A DNA stretch of 64,000 nucleotides from positions 2,197,501 through 2,261,500 of the forward strand of contig JAPYKE020000263.1 in NCBI GenBank assembly GCA_028554795.2, read 5' to 3'. The first letter of the stretch is position 1. Each line of letters starts with the position of its first letter. Below, piece by piece: positions 22,131 through 32,240 of this stretch. The translations under genes were made by a program, and so were the position numbers. Origin of the DNA: Sinohyriopsis cumingii (taxonomy: Eukaryota; Mollusca; Bivalvia; Unionida; Unionidae). The notes beneath the pieces were generated by a model. It made no database searches and had not been told where the DNA came from. It saw nothing but the letters and a program-made list of their open reading frames with translations.

Positions 22131-25094
22131 TGACAGGCTCCATGTTTTACACCAATTTTAGTCCAACTTTTATATTTGCATGCTATACCTATTTCAACTT
22201 TATACATGAAGTCTTTTTGAATTTCCTTGCAAGGAAAACATGTGACACCTGTCAGAAAGTATGTAGTGCTGGTGTTCCACAGGGTGCAAGTTCTGGTCCA
22301 AGTGCTCTTGAGAAACCAAAACTAAATTTGCTATATCTTCCTTAATTATAGGAATTTCTCAATGCAGTAAAAACCTAATTGTAATACAAGATAAGCCCTG
22401 TCTGAAAATATGTTTGAAAATTACAAATGTTGATAAATTCAGTTTTAATGGCAAATTAAATAAACATTTAAATTTTAAAAACTAAATTTTATTGAAAACT
22501 TAAATTTTCATACAAGTTTTAAAACACAGTTTGACAAATTTTAGACAGAAAAGTTGACTAATGAATGATATTTAAAACAAATGGTAGTTTGGGTCTGTAT
22601 AACTGATAACATTTTCCCCAGGGGTAGTGAAGCATCATAGCTCATAGTGATTTTGGCAGCAAACCGCAATATGCCTGTCCAGATGCATATAGGTGTACAC
22701 ACTAAAGAAACACTGACAGGTGCTATGTTCCACATTTATTGTGTCAGGTACTTAGGCAGTTGTTTCCATAACTAATAGCACATTCAGATTTAAAGTTCTA
22801 ATGGGACCATTACCATGTTTTATAGCAAAAATGCATTCCATTTCAATGTCGATAACAACAAAAGGTGGCAATGGGATAGGAAAATAGTTTCTAGGGAGGT
22901 TCTACCTTACTGAAAAATGGTGCTGATCTCTCTCATGAAAACCTAAGCCATGTCTTTGAGGTGCCATGTATCAGTGTGGTGATATGAACTAATCTTGGTC
23001 ACTTATGGCAGTACACTGCACATGCCCTTATGAAACCATGCTATTACCACCAGACTACTCAGGAGAGCTTCCAAGCTAATCCAACTCTAACACTTTGTTC
23101 CAGATACCAGGTTAGACCTGAAAAGATACAATATGTTTCACTTAATTCTAGAAAACAGTAAGATCTATGTAAATGAAGTTAAAATGTGTTAGATATGGTG
23201 ATTTCAAATTAACATTAAGGTTGCAAGCATGGGGGAAAATATTAAACTTGACAGAGTGACACTCAGAAATGTGAAGCAATGGCCATGTATTAAAGTGTTA
23301 AATTCATCCTAAAAGTATATGAGGTTTCTAGAAGCACATTTAGCCATTTACAAGTTAAATAACTAATCAGGTAGACTATGTATCATAAAGTTTAAGGCAA
23401 TGTTGGGGCGGTGAGGTTTGATCATTGGTGTAAACATTATTACATACCAGTATACAGGAAAGTCAAGTGACAATATACTAAATTAGAATGTGTTACTATA
23501 AGCATTCCTATTCATGAGGGAAATAACAATTTTGGATATTGCAAGTGAATACAGCGAAATGTGGTCATAAAAATCAACTATAAGTACCAATAAATCCTAT
23601 ATCATCAGCTAAATGTGAAATTCTCATCCCCAAAACTTGTAAACAAGGATGGAAATTTGCATATGTGGGACATATACAATGTACTTGTTAAGATCAAATG
23701 TGCAAACATAATTCAAATTATCTATTTGAACATTTATATGGTATTTTGAAGAGTGTTGGTTACCAATTATTAAGCTCATTGATTGAATGGAATCAGATAT
23801 CAGCTGATGTTTCAATACCGCACTCTGTCAAAGTACTAAATTGAAATATGTTACCATACATAGGCATATTCATGATGAAAATAACATTTTGGGATATTTT
23901 CAGTGCACATAGCCATAAATGTGCTTTACAGGTTCACTATACGTAAAATGTCAGCCTATATGATGTACTGAATGTGAACTTTTGATCCCAAACATTCTAA
24001 AATGGATGGATATTTGTACATGTGGGATATGTAACCATGTACAAAGTTAAATTCAAATAATTTGTTTGAATGCTTCTTATGTAATCTTTAGAGTGTCAAT
24101 TAACAAATAGTATTAGTAATTAATAATGCATAAATCAAGATGGATCATTAGAATTCCCATAACATCATATAGGCCACAATGCCGCACTACACCAATCAAT
24201 ATCTTAACCTAACTGAACAATAAAATGGAATGCATTTTGTATTCAACTTACATCATTTTGCTTTTTTCTTACATCCAAGGGTAAATATACCTGGGGGAAG
24301 CATATTTTATCCCTTTGACCTGTATTTCATTCTCAGACAGTTTAAAATGATTTAGTAGAGAACTTGAGTAGGTTCTAGTATAAAGTTTTCATCGCTGTCC
24401 TCTCACTAAATACAGTGGAACCTGTCTTGAAAGACCACCCCTTCTGCCAAAACATAATGGTCTCTCATGACAGGTGGTCTCTCATAACAGGTTATAACAC
24501 TATATAATCTCTAAATCTGTACATGGAGAACCTGGTCTCTCAAGACAGGCGGTCTCTCATAGCAGTGGTCTCTCAAGACAGGTTTTACTGTACCTTATAA
24601 CTATGTTTATAAACAATTACTGAAGGCTATACAAGCAGATGTTTGTTACTCACGAAGTGACCCCATCATAAACACATAAATTAACTGATTGGACCCCTAA
24701 TAAATAGTCTGAATGGCCAATACAAATTATAATTTTGTCTTCATGTATTTTTAATGAAGGTCTCATTTTGACTACAAAGATATTTTCTCTGACAAAATGT
24801 GACAAAAATCCAACATTGGAGCTTTTATATGGTGTAGGAATACATACATGCTGATAACATTTAATATGATTCCCAAAAATATTATATATGTGCATTTTAG
24901 GGGTTTTTTAATTTTTTTTTTAAATTTTTTTTAAATTTTATTAAAATTTTTAAAATAAAAATTAATTTTTTACTTTTAATTTCATTCTTATATTTTAAAA
25001 GTCAATATACATGACATATTAAAATTTCATGTGTCTATCTTTAATAATAAAGATTTTATACCAATTTAAACTTTGCTCAAATACTGCCCTTACA
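22131..25094. other. non-coding interior of the nested insertion
   Basis: AT-rich with few CpGs. It contains two diverged tandem units (about 23,470-23,790 and 23,835-24,115), recognised by GGATATT..CAGTG and ATGTGGGA(C/T)AT(A/G)T phrases. It also has a dispersed motif cluster at ~24,413-24,593 (ACAGTGGAACCTGTCTTGAAAG, then repeated GGTCTCTCA..ACAGG). A relative of that cluster opens at ~48,348. Confidence 0.6.
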
Positions 25095-25547
25095 GGACAT
25101 AGTACACAATTAATTTTACTATATGTTCTCTACATTTGTTTCTCAGTACTGACCTTTCCACTGTGTGACAATCAATGCAAATCATATGTTAATCTAAAAT
25201 ACCTTCAAAGATGACTTCACGGTGAAGTTCTTGTCAAAGGTTGACCTGCTCTTTTTTTAGATCATTGACTCTCAACATAACAGCATGTAACCAGAACACG
25301 TATTTCACTTCCGGATCATCACCAAGGCCTTATTACTCACTGTGCACTGTCGCCAAAATACATACAGACAACAACACCCTGAGCTCATATTATCAAGAAT
25401 AAACAGTTACCTTTAAATCCCTACCAAAACTGCATAAATAAAACTCTTCTATCACCATCAAAATGAGAGAGGAAAAAATGTTCTAAAAATAGACTAGAAC
25501 TACATTCGTGGGTACTGAACTGGAAGTATTAATTGTGATGTAATTCC
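25095..25547 (+). repeat. right 453 bp terminal direct repeat
   Basis: Same sequence as 21,678-22,130; no difference was seen on reading. Followed by AATT and the rest of the integrase gene. Confidence 0.9.
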
Positions 25548-25551
25548 AATT

Positions 25552-25842
25552 GCAATTACAAAATCGAATATACCCCTAAAGCGAGATTCCACAATTCAAC
25601 CTGTACTAGGTAGCGTCACAGTCAGATATTTATATAAAGAAGGCGAGGCTGAAGGAGGAAGAAAAAGAACAACCAACCCAACCTGGAGCGTTACAACACA
25701 CAAAATATCCGCTGTAACAAGGTCATCAGGAAGACCGGCAATTTATATCCTGGATTCGTTAGCGCCTCAACGCGGATTTACCAAAGAAGAATTACAAATA
25801 GTACCAGAAGATACTCAACTACCACCAGCGTCACTAAGATAA
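25552..25842 (+). pseudogene. integrase C-terminal part (split gene)
   Basis: About 96 codons without an ATG, open to the stop at 25,840-25,842. It has the conserved Polinton integrase C-terminal landmarks: VRYLYKEGEAEG, then NPTWSV, then a PAIYIL..RGFTKEEL region. It continues exactly the frame left at 21,677. The last 28 bp overlap the convergent 3' end of the polymerase-helicase gene (25,815). Confidence 0.85.
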
Positions 25843-28811
25843 TTTACTCGAATTCGTCCTAGTTGAGATAATTTTCTTACTCTCGACACGGCCAAATATA
25901 CCAAATTTGACCAAGAAATTCTATCATCGACGATCCAAACTTGGCCATCTACGGTCAATCCCTGCGACGAGTGTATCGTTGTTGCGTATCCTAATTTCCA
26001 CGGTGATTTTTCTGCATTTATCGCGTCATTAACAAGACTAATATCAACGAAGATAATATCATTTAGGACCAAAATCTTTTCCTTTCCGTATGGCAAAATA
26101 ATATTAATATTTTGTCTTCTAGTATTAGCGGGCCTGTAGCATAACGGTACCTGCAGCGTTGGAAATTTCTCACAATGCAGCTTGAATAACATTTCCTGAA
26201 TAATATCACGAATAATTTTTCTACTAGCAACGATAAGATGATCGGGACGCCACAAATTTAGAAAATCACTCATCGGAGTTTCGTCGATTATTTTTCTCAT
26301 AACGTCACACTGAATCTTATTCGGTTGTAGTCGAATCAATTTCTTGAATTCGGTCAGTAAAATATCCGTCGATCTATAATCAGCGTCGATTTCCTCATAA
26401 TAATCAACGAAGCTTCTGAGCCATTCGTGAGGCGATTCGCCATCGATAGGATTAGGTTGGCCATGATCTCCGCACATTATTACGGCGGTATTTTTCCCTC
26501 CCAGCCAAGCTAATATCGATTTTAATATATCTAAATTCACCGTGCAAATCTCATCAAATATTATGATCTTGTTGATATATTTATCGCCCATACGAGCCGA
26601 GTCCCATGATCCACCGCTGTATTTGAAATAACTGTGATACGTGCAAGAATTAACTCCGCGCTGCTTTATTTCTCGCGCTAATCTATGTGTCGGAGTCAAT
26701 ACGATCATATCGGAGTTCGCAAATAAGTTTATTACTCGCGTTGTTTTACCGCTACCTCCAGGCCCATTTAGGTAAACGAATTTGCTGCGTGAAATTGGGT
26801 CAAATACAGATGCGGCTGTCGATATTTGTCCAAATCTACCCCGATGAAATTCATCGCGATCTTCAACATCGGCGTCTTCGCAATAATCTAGGATATCTTC
26901 GTTTTTTATCCTCCAAGTTCCCCAGGAGCTACCATCGGTAATTAAATTTTCCAGCCTACACTGGTATTTTTTATCGATATAGAACGAATCCGTCGCGACT
27001 CTTACTGCGATATCAGAAAATTTGTTTATCATCGAGAGCAAATTTATACTAACATAAGCGAGCATCGATGATCGTAAATGCGTATATTGCGCTGATTCTC
27101 CGTCAAGGTAACTAATCACGGTACCTAACTTTACTCCATCAATAATAATATTCTCCCTATTACAAAATATTCCTCGCGATACCGTATCGGCGATTATAAA
27201 ATCCATCTCCGCATCGTTGATAAACAACATAGCGTGTCGATGTTTATGATCAACGGATCCACCTTGGGTAAATTTACCAATTATTTTTCTTCCTATATCT
27301 TTCGCGTTATCACAGTCCGTCGGCAACCACACATTAGTTTGTTTTCTGTAGGATATAATCGCCTCGCTCACTGTCAACGATACTAACATCGACGAATCCA
27401 GCATATATCTCAACAACACCGTAGGGACCCAACGACGCTGGGAGAAATGCTTGCCGAACCAAATATAGCAAATTTTATGTAAATTTTCAGCAAACTCAAA
27501 CGACGTTACACAAGCGAATCCGGTCATGACAAAATCAGGCAACGGTCCGTTAATCGCTACTCTTGTCATTTCACTGGTAGGATGGCCGAATTTAGCAAAA
27601 TAATCGGCACAATCGCCATATCCGAGGAAACTTCCAGGATAACACGCGCTCATGTCAACAGAGATCATATCTTCGAAATCGTACTTGGTATTCCACAATC
27701 CACCATGGCCGTATTTGATACAACTAAGTTGAATATCAGCGAGGAATTCGTTTCTTGTAGGCTTCCACGAGTTTTTCTCTCTAGCGGCATGAGCGGCAAC
27801 AGACGGAACTGTAAAGCAATTCGTTAGTAACTGATCGGGATTCGACGAATATTTTACCGCAAGTTTTTTCATCGACTCGTGTAATATTTCATCCCGGTAA
27901 ATATCACCGCATGGCAGAATAAATTGATCGTATCTTTCTTCACTCGAGAATAACCATGTCGATATTGGATCAGATGCGCTTAATTTTTTGATAAATCTAA
28001 ACATGGCATCGGAATTATTATTCTTCGCAGAAAATTCCGTAGAATTTTCCGTGGGATAAAATTTAACCACACGATCTCGTGGAAATATCATTACCGACTG
28101 CGACCACGCATGAGAATTGTGATCGACAATCTCGATTGGCGCTCCTCGGGATCTATACGGCGACGAGTATAATATTTCTCCTGATAACGTTTTCACCGTA
28201 ATAGGAAATTTAAGTTTTTTACTCAACGTAGCTACATCGTCCACCGATGCACCATCAGCGACGGTCTTCGCCCACGTGTTAATTTTATCTAGCCTCAACT
28301 GGGTCAAACCAGATCCACGTCGAGCGTTTTTCATGTACTCGATGACACGCTCAGCCACGCAGTTTATCATCGGTGATTCTTTCATCGCAGGTAGATTTTT
28401 CACATCCGGGTTGTTATTTAGCCGATAAATTCCATAAACGACTGCGCTAGATGGATATGCCCTAGCATAATAAGGGCCATCGATTCCTAGTAACAATCCG
28501 GGCTTAGAGTTTTTATCGAGGACAACGTTTTTCTTACCGCCACGCACTGGATCTCGTTTATCGCGAATAATCCAAGTATCGTCGGGCATTTGTGCGATAA
28601 ATTTTATTCCAAAGATAAATCGCTCTTCGGAGTGTTCGGTTTTTATGTGCTCGATTATTTTCTTGGCTCGTTCCAAATTCATCGTAGCGTCAACAGAGTT
28701 CGTTTTCCAAGTCGACCAAGTGTGAATCGCTCCGTCGTCGAAAAATTCTCTCTTCGCTCGGTCAACTTCAGGTATAATATATTCTGCCTCATCAAGATCA
28801 AATGCATCCAT
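25815..28811 (-). CDS. family B DNA polymerase fused to a superfamily 1 helicase
   Basis: An intact 998-codon frame. The polymerase half has a YGHGGLW stretch before motif A, then motif A SVDMSACYPGSF (~386), a motif B-like GKFTQGG (~500) and motif C VATDSFY (~608), in the order of protein-primed family B polymerases. The first ~370 residues have no exonuclease motif I can point to. The C-terminal third is an SF1 helicase: Walker A GPGGSGKT (~682), Walker B IIFDE, motif III GDHGQPNP, and late motifs TTIHSSQGLT and VYLAVSRV. The protein should copy the element from its ends, with the helicase unwinding ahead. Polinton polymerases are usually not fused to a helicase. The start is 32 bp from the divergent zinc-protein gene at 28,844. 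Confidence 0.9.
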   Translation of the reverse strand: MDAFDLDEAEYIIPEVDRAKREFFDDGAIHTWSTWKTNSVDATMNLERAKKIIEHIKTEHSEERFIFGIKFIAQMPDDTWIIRDKRDPVRGGKKNVVLDKNSKPGLLLGIDGPYYARAYPSSAVVYGIYRLNNNPDVKNLPAMKESPMINCVAERVIEYMKNARRGSGLTQLRLDKINTWAKTVADGASVDDVATLSKKLKFPITVKTLSGEILYSSPYRSRGAPIEIVDHNSHAWSQSVMIFPRDRVVKFYPTENSTEFSAKNNNSDAMFRFIKKLSASDPISTWLFSSEERYDQFILPCGDIYRDEILHESMKKLAVKYSSNPDQLLTNCFTVPSVAAHAAREKNSWKPTRNEFLADIQLSCIKYGHGGLWNTKYDFEDMISVDMSACYPGSFLGYGDCADYFAKFGHPTSEMTRVAINGPLPDFVMTGFACVTSFEFAENLHKICYIWFGKHFSQRRWVPTVLLRYMLDSSMLVSLTVSEAIISYRKQTNVWLPTDCDNAKDIGRKIIGKFTQGGSVDHKHRHAMLFINDAEMDFIIADTVSRGIFCNRENIIIDGVKLGTVISYLDGESAQYTHLRSSMLAYVSINLLSMINKFSDIAVRVATDSFYIDKKYQCRLENLITDGSSWGTWRIKNEDILDYCEDADVEDRDEFHRGRFGQISTAASVFDPISRSKFVYLNGPGGSGKTTRVINLFANSDMIVLTPTHRLAREIKQRGVNSCTYHSYFKYSGGSWDSARMGDKYINKIIIFDEICTVNLDILKSILAWLGGKNTAVIMCGDHGQPNPIDGESPHEWLRSFVDYYEEIDADYRSTDILLTEFKKLIRLQPNKIQCDVMRKIIDETPMSDFLNLWRPDHLIVASRKIIRDIIQEMLFKLHCEKFPTLQVPLCYRPANTRRQNINIILPYGKEKILVLNDIIFVDISLVNDAINAEKSPWKLGYATTIHSSQGLTVDGQVWIVDDRISWSNLVYLAVSRVRKLSQLGRIRVNYLSDAGGS

Positions 28812-28820
28812 CGATTATAT

Positions 28821-28846
28821 TTTAGACATATGTTTAAATTATAATG
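28821..28846 (+). promoter_or_regulatory. shared early-type upstream motif, copy 1
   Basis: TTTAGACATAT lies 23 bases before the ATG of the zinc-protein gene, with an AT-rich spacer ending in TATAATG. The same motif at the same distance precedes the HNH gene (29,119). It sits in the 32 bp gap between the divergent polymerase and zinc-protein genes and includes the palindrome ACATATGT. Confidence 0.45.
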
Positions 28847-29131
28847 CATTGCAAATGGATACTAATCGGTTCAACAAATAATTGTGACAAATCCTGCAGA
28901 GGCGATTATTGCGGCGCTCATATACACGCGATTCGACGTGGTAGTAAAGGACCACCGCGATGTTTAGTTTGTCAAGTTGGCACGCGAGGAAAAACTCGGT
29001 TGTGTTTGGCCTGCGGAGGAAAGAATTATCGGGAATTGCGGCGATATTATGAAAAAAGATCCTCGTCGGTGATAACATGTGAAGAAGATTATATTAATCG
29101 ATTCAAGGCAAATAACGATTTAGACATATAA
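28844..29131 (+). CDS. small Cys-rich zinc-binding protein
   Basis: A 95-residue basic protein with eight Cys: C3, C14, C18, C23, then a C-x2-C pair in CLVC and another in CLAC, the last followed by GGKNYREL. This suggests two zinc-ribbon or treble-clef knuckles. There is no signal peptide or membrane segment. It is transcribed divergently from the polymerase and followed by the HNH gene after 10 bases. Nucleic-acid binding or transcription control is plausible for a gene of this kind beside the polymerase, but I do not recognise the family. Confidence 0.75.
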   Translation: MHCKWILIGSTNNCDKSCRGDYCGAHIHAIRRGSKGPPRCLVCQVGTRGKTRLCLACGGKNYRELRRYYEKRSSSVITCEEDYINRFKANNDLDI

Positions 29132-29144
29132 TTATTATATAATG
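29119..29144 (+). promoter_or_regulatory. shared early-type upstream motif, copy 2
   Basis: TTTAGACATAT starts 23 bases before the ATG at 29,142, with a TATAATG-type end, matching 28,821-28,846 in sequence and spacing. It overlaps the last codons of the zinc-protein gene. Confidence 0.45.
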
Positions 29145-29724
29145 AACTTGAAATCAGTGATTCCAGAAACAACAATGACACACGAGTTTAAATCTCATCC
29201 AACGATCGAGGGATATGAGGCGTCATCGGATGGTGTTGTCAGACATATCAAAACAAAGAAACATGTTGGTAGAGTTGATATATTTGGATATCTTAGGTTT
29301 ACCGTTGGGAAAAACAAAAAAACGAAGATGCACGAGTTATCCCAGTCACAGGTTCATATACGAGTGTTTTCATGGACCAATAAAAGTCGGTCTGGTCATC
29401 GACCACATCGATGGAAATAAACTTAACAACAAGATATCCAATCTCCGAGCGGTCACTCCGAGTGAAAATTCCAAATTTGGTAATACCGGTGGCGGACGGC
29501 GACCATCTAAGGCTGTCAAATCGATAAATCGAGAAACAAATGAAGAAATCATATTCACGTCGATGTACGCAGCTGCAAAATATTTTGATATTAATTCACA
29601 ATCGGTACGACGTGCGGCAGAAAAAATAATAAACGCGACATTTTCCTATCGATTTGGTGAATGGATTGAGTTTTATTATATTCCAATAATATCCGATTCG
29701 GAAAATGAAATCGAAGATTTTTGA
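29142..29724 (+). pseudogene. HNH homing-type endonuclease (NUMOD4-HNH_3), frameshifted
   Basis: The first frame (from 29,142) gives a NUMOD4-like opening, GYEASSDGVVRHI, and a GYLRFTVGK..MHEL segment that normally leads into the HNH core. The core appears in another frame after about 29,345: HRFIYECFHG, then the metal/catalytic VIDHIDGNKLNN and NLRAVTPSEN. It is followed by a NUMOD1-like DNA-binding tail (SMYAAAKYFDINSQSVRRA). A single indel at ~29,345-29,358 separates the halves. Such enzymes are selfish passengers of phage and large DNA viruses. Programmed frameshifting or a sequencing error is possible; decay is the simplest reading. Confidence 0.8.
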
Positions 29725-29753
29725 AAATTAATTAAATATTACAAATTTGTATA

Positions 29754-30128
29754 ATGGACGAGGAAAATATAAATAACATCATCGAAGCTATCGAGGATTT
29801 AAAAAATAAAAATGTAAATTTATCCTCAGATTTGGACACAGGTAAAATCCGGTCCGAATTTGAGACGATCGTCCAAGGAAAACTCGAATACAGATACACG
29901 CTACCGTCAGAATACAAATTTATAAAGAAAATCCAGATTGCGATGTACCAATCTCTTGCGACTGTCAGTGATGATCAAATCGAGGATTTTGTTAAATTAT
30001 CGACGCTGGTAGAAAAAGTTAGGTCGAGTTTGTCTGACGAGTACGAGTCAAGAAAAATTACTAGTTCGCGTGTCAGGCAGCTAAAAAAGCTGGTCGATGA
30101 AAGTAAAATTAGCGTCAAAGATTCTTAA
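29754..30128 (+). CDS. small acidic helical protein, unknown
   Basis: 124 codons, predicted largely helical and rich in Glu, Asp, Lys and Ser. No Cys cluster, signal peptide or membrane segment. It is the last of the three tandem plus-strand genes. The final coding stretch (AAAATTAGCGTCAAAGATTCT, 21 bases) is repeated just after the stop codon (to ~30,157), a recent slippage-type duplication. Family not recognised. Its codon use and CpG content match the rest of the element. Confidence 0.6.
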   Translation: MDEENINNIIEAIEDLKNKNVNLSSDLDTGKIRSEFETIVQGKLEYRYTLPSEYKFIKKIQIAMYQSLATVSDDQIEDFVKLSTLVEKVRSSLSDEYESRKITSSRVRQLKKLVDESKISVKDS

Positions 30129-30242
30129 GATTCTCAAAATTAGCGTCAAAGATTCTGAAGATTTTATCACAAAAAAAACAACAAAAATTTCTGATTTTTA
30201 TTATTTTTTTTAATATTTTATTGAAATTGCACAATTTTCTTA

Positions 30243-30640
30243 TTTCTGACTACCATTTACCCCAGCAGATTTACGAAATTATATAAATTGCACAATTTGA
30301 CGGGTATTTACCCCAGCAGATTCACGAAATTATATAAATTACACAATTTGACGGGTATTTACCCCATCAAAAACATAAAATTACACAAATTTCTTAATTT
30401 CAAGAATCTCCGATTCTAATATTTATTATTTTTTTTATTATTTACTAAATTAATTTATTTACTGAAATTGTACAATTTTCTTGTTTCTGACTACCATTTA
30501 CCCCATCAAAAACATAAAATTATATAAATTACTCAATTTGACGGGTATTTACCCCAACAGATTTATGAAATTATATAAATTACTCAATTTGACGGGTATT
30601 TACCTTATCAAAATTAAGAAATTTACTAATTTTGAAAAAT
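30243..30640. repeat. AT-rich 51 bp tandem repeat between convergent gene blocks
   Basis: Units begin TTTACCCC(A/T)(G/T)C and run through GAAATTATATAAATT and CACAATTTGACGGGTA. The first two units are exactly 51 bp and nearly the same; later units are diverged or truncated, with an AT-rich break at ~30,400-30,480. It lies where the plus-strand genes (ending 30,128) meet the minus-strand virion genes (ending 30,689). A role in termination, replication or packaging is possible but not shown. Confidence 0.75.
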
Positions 30641-30688
30641 TTCCTGGTTTTTATTTATTTTTTTGGCCATTTTTCTTTGGCGGAAAGA

Positions 30689-32240
30689 TTACGATCTCAC
30701 CAGCAAGTTGATATTTAGTGTTTCCCCGCGTATATCAAGCAAATTTCCGTTTTGATCCGTCAGTTTGAAATTTATCTTCGATAATAATCGATTGTGACAT
30801 CGCAGATAAAACGGATTTACTGGCTCTTTTATTATCAAAAAACCCGGAGATGCGCTAGGTGAAAACGAATATAAGATAAATCCCTGCTGCACCTGCTCTG
30901 ACACAGACGCATCTGCGTTGTAGCTACCTTCAACGACATCCGCGTGAAGATAAATCGCGATAACTTCCGTTATGTTAACGATACCTGGCGAGATATGCCG
31001 CCCTTGCCCGGCAGGATCATTATTATGTTTGAGAATCGATTCTGATTGTATTTTTTTAGTCCACACGGCATGTAATTTCGGAAATAAATCATCGATGGTA
31101 TCAGTGACGGATTTTCTCATTTTATCAACATCGTAATCGGGAAATTTGAAATTTGGTAGCGTTTCCTCGGTTATTCCAAATACTCTCATGAATTTTTGTT
31201 TTTCTCCTGAATTTCTGATCAACTCGAATTTGCTAATAGGAAGAACATAATCGGCAATTGATATATCATCAATTATCGCCCGAATGAACATGCCATGATA
31301 ATATTCAACATCATTCGCGAGTTGATTTAAAAACTTCACGCGTTCGATAATTTCGCTACATGAACCTGATTTATTTAAGATGCATTCATGAAAGGATTCC
31401 CGCAATAAATTTAATTGTAATTTATGTTCTTGAATAAATTCGTCAATGGTTTTTCTTACCAAGATACCATCTATGGGAAATATTATCCTGTTAATATTGG
31501 TAGCGTCGAAGATTTTCACACCGGGGGAAATTTTAGGAAGAGGCAACCACGAGAGAATTCTTTCGTCCCTAAAAGTAAAAGCGAACATTACCAGGTTAAA
31601 TTTGTGGTTGTTCATGAGATTAATGGCGCTGTGGATTATAGGTTTATGTCTGATATCTCCGTACCATCCTTCGTCGGTGGTAAAATCTGATTTTTTTGGC
31701 TCCGGTAGCTCTGGAGGAGCTTCTTCGTGCCAACCTGGAATAATAAAATCTGGTTTTTCTGGTTTTGCCAGAGGTGCGATTTCGGGCCAACCTAGAACTG
31801 TCCTAATCGATGATTGGTAAATATCGACGACATATGGCGATTTTACTTCGATTATCGATGACAGCGTTGGTTCGTGTGCTAATATTTTTATTCCTGGATT
31901 AGCATCGCCGGTTATATTTGATATCCTACCAGTAAGTTCCTTATCGATTTGCTCAATTTCGTAACTGCGTGTTGGTATGCCAACGACGATCCAATCGGGA
32001 GTTCCATCCGGGACGGTTTTTATTGGCAAAAACAAGCGAATTATTCGATGATAATCTACCAAATGATTTCGACCTAACATTGGGCCAGCTATTACAGACG
32101 CGTAACTGTGACATCGCAATTTCCTTAACGATAATTGGTATTGGAAAATCGATACTAAATTCTGGCCTGGTTGAGCTTGCCGATATCAGCGTTGTTATCG
32201 GCGGTGTCGTGTTTGTCACGATTTGAGTTAGTTCGGACAT
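30689..32240 (-). pseudogene. penton-like minor capsid protein, frameshifted
   Basis: The C-terminal frame (30,689-32,119, 476 codons) ends with a beta-rich segment (FYLRCHN, then FKLTDQNGNLLDIRG) that I associate with Polinton penton/minor capsid proteins. The expected N-terminus is in another frame, starting at the ATG at 32,240: FSIDFPIPIIVKEIAMSQ, then NSWPNV, matching the family's opening. A frame change is needed between about 32,100 and 31,990. The ATG at 32,240 lies inside the 3' end of the preceding membrane-protein gene (86 bp overlap). In adenovirus-type capsids the penton caps the fivefold vertices and holds the fibre. Assignment is by pattern and gene order, not by a structure match. 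Confidence 0.6.

Larger units (their letters stand above)
21678..25547. mobile_element. 3.87 kb non-autonomous insertion with identical terminal direct repeats
   Basis: Two 453 bp direct repeats (21,678-22,130 and 25,095-25,547), which I read as identical, bound 2,964 bp without any coding region over 81 codons or transposon domain. The flanking AATT is a 4 bp target duplication. It looks like a non-autonomous LTR element, but neither a tRNA-primed binding site (TGG..) after the left repeat nor a purine tract before the right one is visible, and the ends are GGA..TCC rather than TG..CA. Each repeat has its own imperfect inverted ends (GGA..CACAATTAAT, 15 of 20 bases), so a composite of two short DNA elements is an alternative. 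It interrupts the integrase. Confidence 0.8.

Noticed and set aside
22131..25094. Gag-pol of an LTR retrotransposon
   Set aside because: No open frame over 81 codons and no protease, reverse transcriptase or integrase motifs in any frame.
28844..29078. Minus-strand frame opposite the zinc protein
   Set aside because: Shadow of the plus-strand Cys-rich gene; no features of its own.
30243..30640. CRISPR array
   Set aside because: Direct tandem units without unique spacers, in a eukaryotic element; simple tandem repeat.
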